Below are positions 59,832 through 64,000 of a DNA stretch of 64,000 nucleotides, one piece after another (position 1 is the first letter of the stretch; every line of letters begins with the position of its first letter). The notes beneath the pieces are model-generated. The model worked only from the letters and a program-made list of their open reading frames with translations, made no database searches and was not told where the DNA came from. The stretch covers positions 62,001 through 126,000 of the forward strand of contig CALMSX010000117.1 of NCBI GenBank assembly GCA_937872515.1, given 5' to 3'. Source of the stretch: an uncultured Bacteroidota bacterium (GTDB lineage: Bacteria > Bacteroidota > Bacteroidia > Chitinophagales > Saprospiraceae). The position numbers were made by a program, and so were the translations under genes.

Positions 59832-62485
59832 TGCTGTTTATGATCTTAAAAAAATACCTTCCCCAGTTGGGATTAGTACACTTTTTTGTTTTACTGGTGG
59901 TGACTTTATCTGCACAACAGACAGACAGAGAAGGTTCGTCTTACATAGTTCAGTTGGAAAAAGGCAAGGCCCTTTACTCTTCAGAAAGATTTGCCGGTTT
60001 GCCGGGAGGTAGTTATACATGCAAACAGCTTTGTGATGAACCTATGAACCTGTGGTTGATCCAAACAGACACTGAAGGTGCCAAGGCAGAACGAATGTAC
60101 AGAGAGCTTGTTCCTGGCAATGCAGTGATAACAATTTCACAAAACCGACCCCTGCAATTAAGGGCAGTTCCAGATGACAGTCTATACAACAGACAATGGC
60201 AGTATAAAAACACAGGTACCAACAGTGGTGGGGTAGCCGGTGCCGATATCAATGCAGAAGGGGCCTGGGACATCACTACAGGCGGACTCACTCCCAACGG
60301 AGATACCATCGTAGTGGCTGTGGTTGACGATGGGCTTGATATTGACCACGAAGACATTGCTGATAACCTCTGGTACAACAGGTTGGAAATTGCAGGAGAT
60401 AGTATTGATAATGACAACAATGGTTATGTTGATGATATACACGGATGGAATATAGGCGCAGATAACAATGATGTGGCAGCTGATGGCAGTCACGGTACTC
60501 CGGTAGCTGGCATCATTGGTGCCAGGGGTAACAACCGCAAAGGAGTTACCGGGGTCAACTGGAATGTAAAATTAATGCCCATCAGGTATGGATCAGCTAC
60601 CGAAGCCAATGCATTGGCCTCTTACGCCTATGCTTACAAGATGAGAAAAAGATACAACGAGAGCAATGGGGCAGAAGGAGCCTTTGTGGTGGCTACCAAT
60701 TCAAGCTGGGGCATAGACAGAGGCAATCCGGAGGAAGCGCCGCTGTGGTGTGCCATGTATGACTCACTCGGCAAGGTAGGCATCTTATCAATGGGTGCCA
60801 CCGCCAACGCCAATCTGAATGTAGATATAGAAGGAGATCTTCCTACAGGTTGCTCCAGCAACTTTTTAATTGCAGTGACCAATCTGGATAAAAATGATAC
60901 CAAAGTAATTGGGGCAGGATATGGCAAAAAAACGATCGACATCGGCGCTTATGGAGCCGAAAGTTATACCGTATCCACCAACAATCGATACGGAGGCTTT
61001 GGTGGCACATCGGGAGCTACTCCCCATATTACCGGCGCTGTAGCGTTGATGTACGCCGTGCCTTGCAACGATCTTGCTACTCTTACAAAACAGGATCCCG
61101 AGGCTGCGGCTTTGTATGTTAGAGACATTATCCTCAATTCTACCACCGCCAATGCTTCTTTGCAGGATTTGACTACCACCAACGGAAAACTCAACCTGAC
61201 CAAAGCAGCCCAGGCCATGCTCAACAGATGTGGCAGCTGTGCTGTACCAGTAGTAATAAAAGATAGTTTGTCTGATCTCACCAACGCTGTTGTATATTGG
61301 AATGCAGCAGGTGGAGAACCATCGGTGAGGTATAGAAAGGTCAATGATGAAAATTGGATTACCGCACAGGACATCCAAAACAATTCTGTTGTTTTAACTG
61401 AATTGGCCCCATGCACTTTATACGAATACCAGGTAGGGTACCAATGCACCGATCAGCCTCTGACCTGGTCCTCGACCCGCTTCCTTACATCCGGAAAATG
61501 TTGTTATGCCCCGGAAGATGTAGCCGTGTCCATTCAGGAAGGAAGTCTGATTTTCAGTACCAGCTCAGATACAGAAGTAATATTGGAATATCAGCAAGCA
61601 GGTAGTAGTGAGTGGGACAGCCTCGTATTTAATACCGCCGGTCAAATTAATGGATTGGCAAGTTGTAGTCAATACAGGGTAAGATATACCTCTAACTGTG
61701 TAAATTTCGGCGTCATTTCTCAGCCATCTGAAATTAATAATATTGCCACAGCCTGCGGCAATTGTACCACAGAGTCCTATTGTCTGCCTGCAAAATTGGA
61801 AAACGAGTCTGAATGGATTCAAAGCATTGCCTTTAAAGATGCAGTTTTTGAGTCAGGTCAGGACTATAAAGGCTATGGTCAGCACATGGGCGCTTTTATC
61901 CCCGAATTAAACCAGGGAGACTCGGTTAAAATTACTCTTACTCCCGGATTTTCCGGCTCGGGCTATAGCGAATTTTTTACAGCCTACATAGACTGGAACC
62001 AGGATGGTACTTTTGATGAATTGGAAAGATTTACACAATCCAGGAAGGCCAGCAAAGACCCCTTGGTAGACACCATTTATGTACCGGCAGATGCCGCCCT
62101 TGGCCATACCCGAATGAGGGTTGTCATGGCCTACAGAGAGCAGTCAATGGCGTGTGAAAGCCCTGCTGAATATGGTGAGGCTGAAGATTATTGTGTACTG
62201 ATCAGTGGACCTATTTCTACCCGCGAAGATGTCTTGGCAGAGAAGGTACAACTGTTTCCCAATCCTAATAAAGGCCAGTTTACCATAGAGATGCCTCAAG
62301 TTGAAAAATTTGACGCCCTCCGGGTCGTAGATGGTACGGGCAAAGTAGTGTATAGGCAATCACTGGCAGGTCATCAAAGCCCGATACAGATAGGCATGCA
62401 TGACCAGGCCACACCAGGTTATTACATCGTTCAATTAAGTGGCCATAATGTCCAGCCGGTATTTGTACCTTTGATTGTATACTAA
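59831..62485 (+). CDS. secreted subtilisin-like protease with GEVED domain and T9SS sorting tail
   Basis: An extracellular S8 peptidase of 884 aa. A signal peptide (LVHFFVLLVVTLSAQ) and a propeptide-like region come first. The catalytic domain has Asp in VVAVVDDGLDIDHED, His in DGSHGTPVAGIIG and Ser in GGTSGATPHITGAVA. A fibronectin III-like part (APCTLYEYQVGYQC) follows. Then comes a GEVED domain (YIDWNQDGTFDELERF ... YGEAEDYCV). Last is a type A Por-secretion tail (LFPNPNKGQFTIEM ... GYYIVQLSG). It is exported by Sec and then T9SS. It is coupled to the HtrA gene. Confidence 0.95.
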   Translation: MLFMILKKYLPQLGLVHFFVLLVVTLSAQQTDREGSSYIVQLEKGKALYSSERFAGLPGGSYTCKQLCDEPMNLWLIQTDTEGAKAERMYRELVPGNAVITISQNRPLQLRAVPDDSLYNRQWQYKNTGTNSGGVAGADINAEGAWDITTGGLTPNGDTIVVAVVDDGLDIDHEDIADNLWYNRLEIAGDSIDNDNNGYVDDIHGWNIGADNNDVAADGSHGTPVAGIIGARGNNRKGVTGVNWNVKLMPIRYGSATEANALASYAYAYKMRKRYNESNGAEGAFVVATNSSWGIDRGNPEEAPLWCAMYDSLGKVGILSMGATANANLNVDIEGDLPTGCSSNFLIAVTNLDKNDTKVIGAGYGKKTIDIGAYGAESYTVSTNNRYGGFGGTSGATPHITGAVALMYAVPCNDLATLTKQDPEAAALYVRDIILNSTTANASLQDLTTTNGKLNLTKAAQAMLNRCGSCAVPVVIKDSLSDLTNAVVYWNAAGGEPSVRYRKVNDENWITAQDIQNNSVVLTELAPCTLYEYQVGYQCTDQPLTWSSTRFLTSGKCCYAPEDVAVSIQEGSLIFSTSSDTEVILEYQQAGSSEWDSLVFNTAGQINGLASCSQYRVRYTSNCVNFGVISQPSEINNIATACGNCTTESYCLPAKLENESEWIQSIAFKDAVFESGQDYKGYGQHMGAFIPELNQGDSVKITLTPGFSGSGYSEFFTAYIDWNQDGTFDELERFTQSRKASKDPLVDTIYVPADAALGHTRMRVVMAYREQSMACESPAEYGEAEDYCVLISGPISTREDVLAEKVQLFPNPNKGQFTIEMPQVEKFDALRVVDGTGKVVYRQSLAGHQSPIQIGMHDQATPGYYIVQLSGHNVQPVFVPLIVY

Positions 62486-62499
62486 TGGATCTTATGCGC

Positions 62500-62772
62500 C
62501 TATAGAATCTTGGGCAGACCGTCGTCTTTGGGATTGAGCCTTTCGAGGGCATCGTGTTTGAGAACGTTGGCACTGTAAAGCAGGGCTTCCATTTTCAACA
62601 AAAGTGAGTCGTTAAGATACGTATTGTAATTGTCCATATCAATGCCACTCCCGTCTCTGAATTTAAAAATAACTTCATTGAGGTCTTTTTCAAATTTAAG
62701 ACTCAGTCTATCGTTCATTTTAAATACGGTGACCTTTAATTCACCGCGGTTGATTTCGTCAATGATGCGCAT
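62500..62772 (-). CDS. small protein of unknown function
   Basis: A 90-aa protein without signal or membrane segment. It starts with a strand-rich part (KVTVFKMNDRLSLKFEKD, EVIFKFRDGSGI) and ends in a helix (LLLKMEALLYSANVLKHDAL). I do not recognise it. It overlaps the DUF2520 gene by 14 bp and is last in the ccsA-DUF2520 run, so it is likely translated with it. Confidence 0.7.
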   Translation of the reverse strand: MRIIDEINRGELKVTVFKMNDRLSLKFEKDLNEVIFKFRDGSGIDMDNYNTYLNDSLLLKMEALLYSANVLKHDALERLNPKDDGLPKIL

Positions 62773-63517
62773 GGCCTTGAATGCTTTCTGTAATTGATTC
62801 GTAAAGTTTGTGTAGTTCGGGCTTGCTTTTTAGCAGTTCCAAATGGCTGTTGATAACCCCTTCGTCATTTCTAGCCGCCGGCCCCGTTTGCTGAAAATTA
62901 TAGGGAGCTTGGGTGAGTTTTTCCATGGTAGTGCGCAGAAGAGGCACTATGATCTCGTAATCCAACTGATTTTCGATGAGGTAATCTTTGGCTACCACTA
63001 CCAGGTGGTTGATGAAGTTATTGGTCATCACAGCGGCAAGGTGTACTTTTTTTCTCTGTTCATCGTCCATTGTATACACCTGCTGACTCACAAGCCCTGC
63101 TATGGTACTGAGGGTGTCCAGGGTGGATGCATCGGAGCCTGTTATACAAAGGGGAACTTTTTCAAAATTTACCCTGCCTTGTTTGGTCATGGTTTGTACG
63201 GGATACAAAACCCCGTAATTCGTAAACGCGGATAGTATGGTGGAAGGCACACTGCCACTGGTATGGATTACCAAACCTTTGAAATTGCCCATTTCAGCGG
63301 CCATGCCGGCAATGGCGTCATCGCTCACACAAAGGATAGCTACTGCGCTGTTGATGTCTTTTAATTGGGCAATGAGCGGCACCTGGTATTGGGCTGATAG
63401 GGCAGCCGCCGTTTCATGGTTTCTGCCATGTAAACCCGATACTACCAGGCCTGATCTTTGCAAAGCAGGAAGCAGTTGTCTGGCCATATTACCCGAACCT
63501 ATGATGCAGATGTCCAT
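62759..63517 (-). CDS. DUF2520 Rossmann-fold oxidoreductase-like protein
   Basis: A 252-aa cytosolic protein with an N-terminal NAD(P)-type Rossmann domain (IIGSGNMARQLLPALQ, AVAILCVSDDAIAGMA) and the C-terminal helical DUF2520 domain (KKVHLAAVMTNNFINHLVVV, PLLRTTMEKL). It resembles P5C reductase and 6-phosphogluconate dehydrogenase relatives, but the substrate is unknown. In Bacteroidota it is often found next to cytochrome c biogenesis or maf-like genes. It overlaps ccsA by 19 bp. Confidence 0.88.
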   Translation of the reverse strand: MDICIIGSGNMARQLLPALQRSGLVVSGLHGRNHETAAALSAQYQVPLIAQLKDINSAVAILCVSDDAIAGMAAEMGNFKGLVIHTSGSVPSTILSAFTNYGVLYPVQTMTKQGRVNFEKVPLCITGSDASTLDTLSTIAGLVSQQVYTMDDEQRKKVHLAAVMTNNFINHLVVVAKDYLIENQLDYEIIVPLLRTTMEKLTQAPYNFQQTGPAARNDEGVINSHLELLKSKPELHKLYESITESIQGHAHH

Positions 63518-64000
63518 TCTTCGTTTTCTTTGTATTTAAACCACCAGGCCATTAATAAGCCTGTCATCATCAAAATGGAACCTATCCAATATAAATTGAT
63601 GCCTGGAAAAATTTTGGCTTCGAGTACGATGTAGTCACTTCGGGGAACATTGGTGGCTATTTCAAGCGGAAAGCCCGGATTGTTTCTTTTGTCTTTGGCT
63701 ACCTTGAGTTCAAAGGTACCCGTTGCCGGATCGATGGCGGATAAACGAATGTGCAAGCCCTCTTCAATGAGGTAATCCTTTATACTCATTGGCGCATTAC
63801 CGCGCAAAACAAAGATGGGTTTGCTGAGCCATGATTTTTCTTCCTTCACAACATCGACCAAGCCCATGATGGAGATATCACCCTTTTCTACTTTGTACCT
63901 TGAGGTGTCAACATTTTTATCAAATCCTGAAATGCTAAATGTATAACCCTGCCAGCTGATTTCCTGGCCTTTTTTTATGCTCAGTACACTATAATCCAAT
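63499..64000 (-). CDS. ccsA: cytochrome c biogenesis protein CcsA/CcmF-like, C-terminal part
   Basis: Only the last 166 residues lie in the window; the gene enters from the right edge, and the TTG at 63999 is not a start. The visible part is a periplasmic beta-rich domain (WQGYTFSISGFDKN, FELKVAKDKRNN, SDYIVLEAKIFPGINLYW) followed by one closing transmembrane helix (IGSILMMTGLLMAWWF). This is the usual end of the large Bacteroidota CcsA/CcmF proteins that help attach heme to cytochrome c. The heme-handling WWD motif is outside the window, so the call rests on the C-terminus. Confidence 0.75.
   Translation of the reverse strand, partial: LDYSVLSIKKGQEISWQGYTFSISGFDKNVDTSRYKVEKGDISIMGLVDVVKEEKSWLSKPIFVLRGNAPMSIKDYLIEEGLHIRLSAIDPATGTFELKVAKDKRNNPGFPLEIATNVPRSDYIVLEAKIFPGINLYWIGSILMMTGLLMAWWFKYKENEEWTSAS

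Overview
The window is chromosomal DNA of a Bacteroidota bacterium, most likely of the Saprospiria/Chitinophagia side of the phylum. The signs are promoter boxes of the form TAnnTTTG with few clear Shine-Dalgarno sequences, type IX secretion (T9SS) sorting domains, a GEVED domain, DUF4199 and TIGR03643/DUF2805 family proteins, and a lipoprotein form of Skp/OmpH. By eye the GC content is moderate and even. I see no rRNA, CRISPR array, transposase, integrase or prophage gene. This is core genome with small accessory pieces.

Layout. 1-5 kb: the end of purF, pth, a DUF1801 protein, tRNA-Cys, an exported protein and a voltage-gated K+ channel. 5-9.5 kb: an ECF sigma factor with an RskA-type anti-sigma factor, divergent from a TonB-dependent receptor, then a rhodanese. 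9.5-18 kb: SNF2 helicase, MATE exporter, a membrane-bound LuxR regulator with a DUF4199 protein, a secreted His-rich protein, hutI, a free-standing T9SS sorting domain and an OsmC protein. 18-24 kb: methylmalonyl-CoA mutase, HU and a split transketolase. 23.4-30.6 kb: a heavy-metal efflux operon (small protein, CzcA/CusA pump, TolC-like protein, adaptor) followed by a ferritin-like/VIT1 iron transporter. 30.6-38 kb: two tandem alpha/beta hydrolases, a short asparaginase-like protein, Skp with an S37 peptidase, a tocopherol-cyclase-family protein and an SLC13 transporter. 37.7-44.7 kb: two tight operons, folD-DinB-prmA-fkbM and PPTase-lipoprotein-ATP-grasp-hldD, with a WD40 protein facing them. 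44.7-56 kb: Ca/Na antiporter, outer membrane barrel, polyprenyl synthase, pepT, NDH-2, class V aminotransferase, esterase, porin, and a flavin reductase-DUF2805-photolyase operon. 56-64 kb: hydrolase, MarR, MFS, an HtrA protease overlapping a T9SS-secreted subtilase, and a cytochrome c biogenesis end (ccsA-DUF2520).

The best signal lies between genes. Two GTAAC-N4-GTTAC palindromes, one before the rhodanese and one before the OsmC gene, each sit with their centre exactly 29.5 bp upstream of a TAnnTTTG box. That puts them near -41.5, the class II position of Crp/Fnr-type activators, and neither promoter has a TTG at -33. This predicts a small shared regulon for sulfur/redox stress.

Other points of note: the photolyase-family gene is cut by an in-frame TGA at the Gly of its conserved TG motif and seems to carry its alpha/beta domain at the C-terminus; an 82-codon gene encodes only a T9SS sorting domain; the membrane-tethered LuxR regulator is paired with DUF4199; a promoter box lies inside a terminator stem; and two genes look leaderless.
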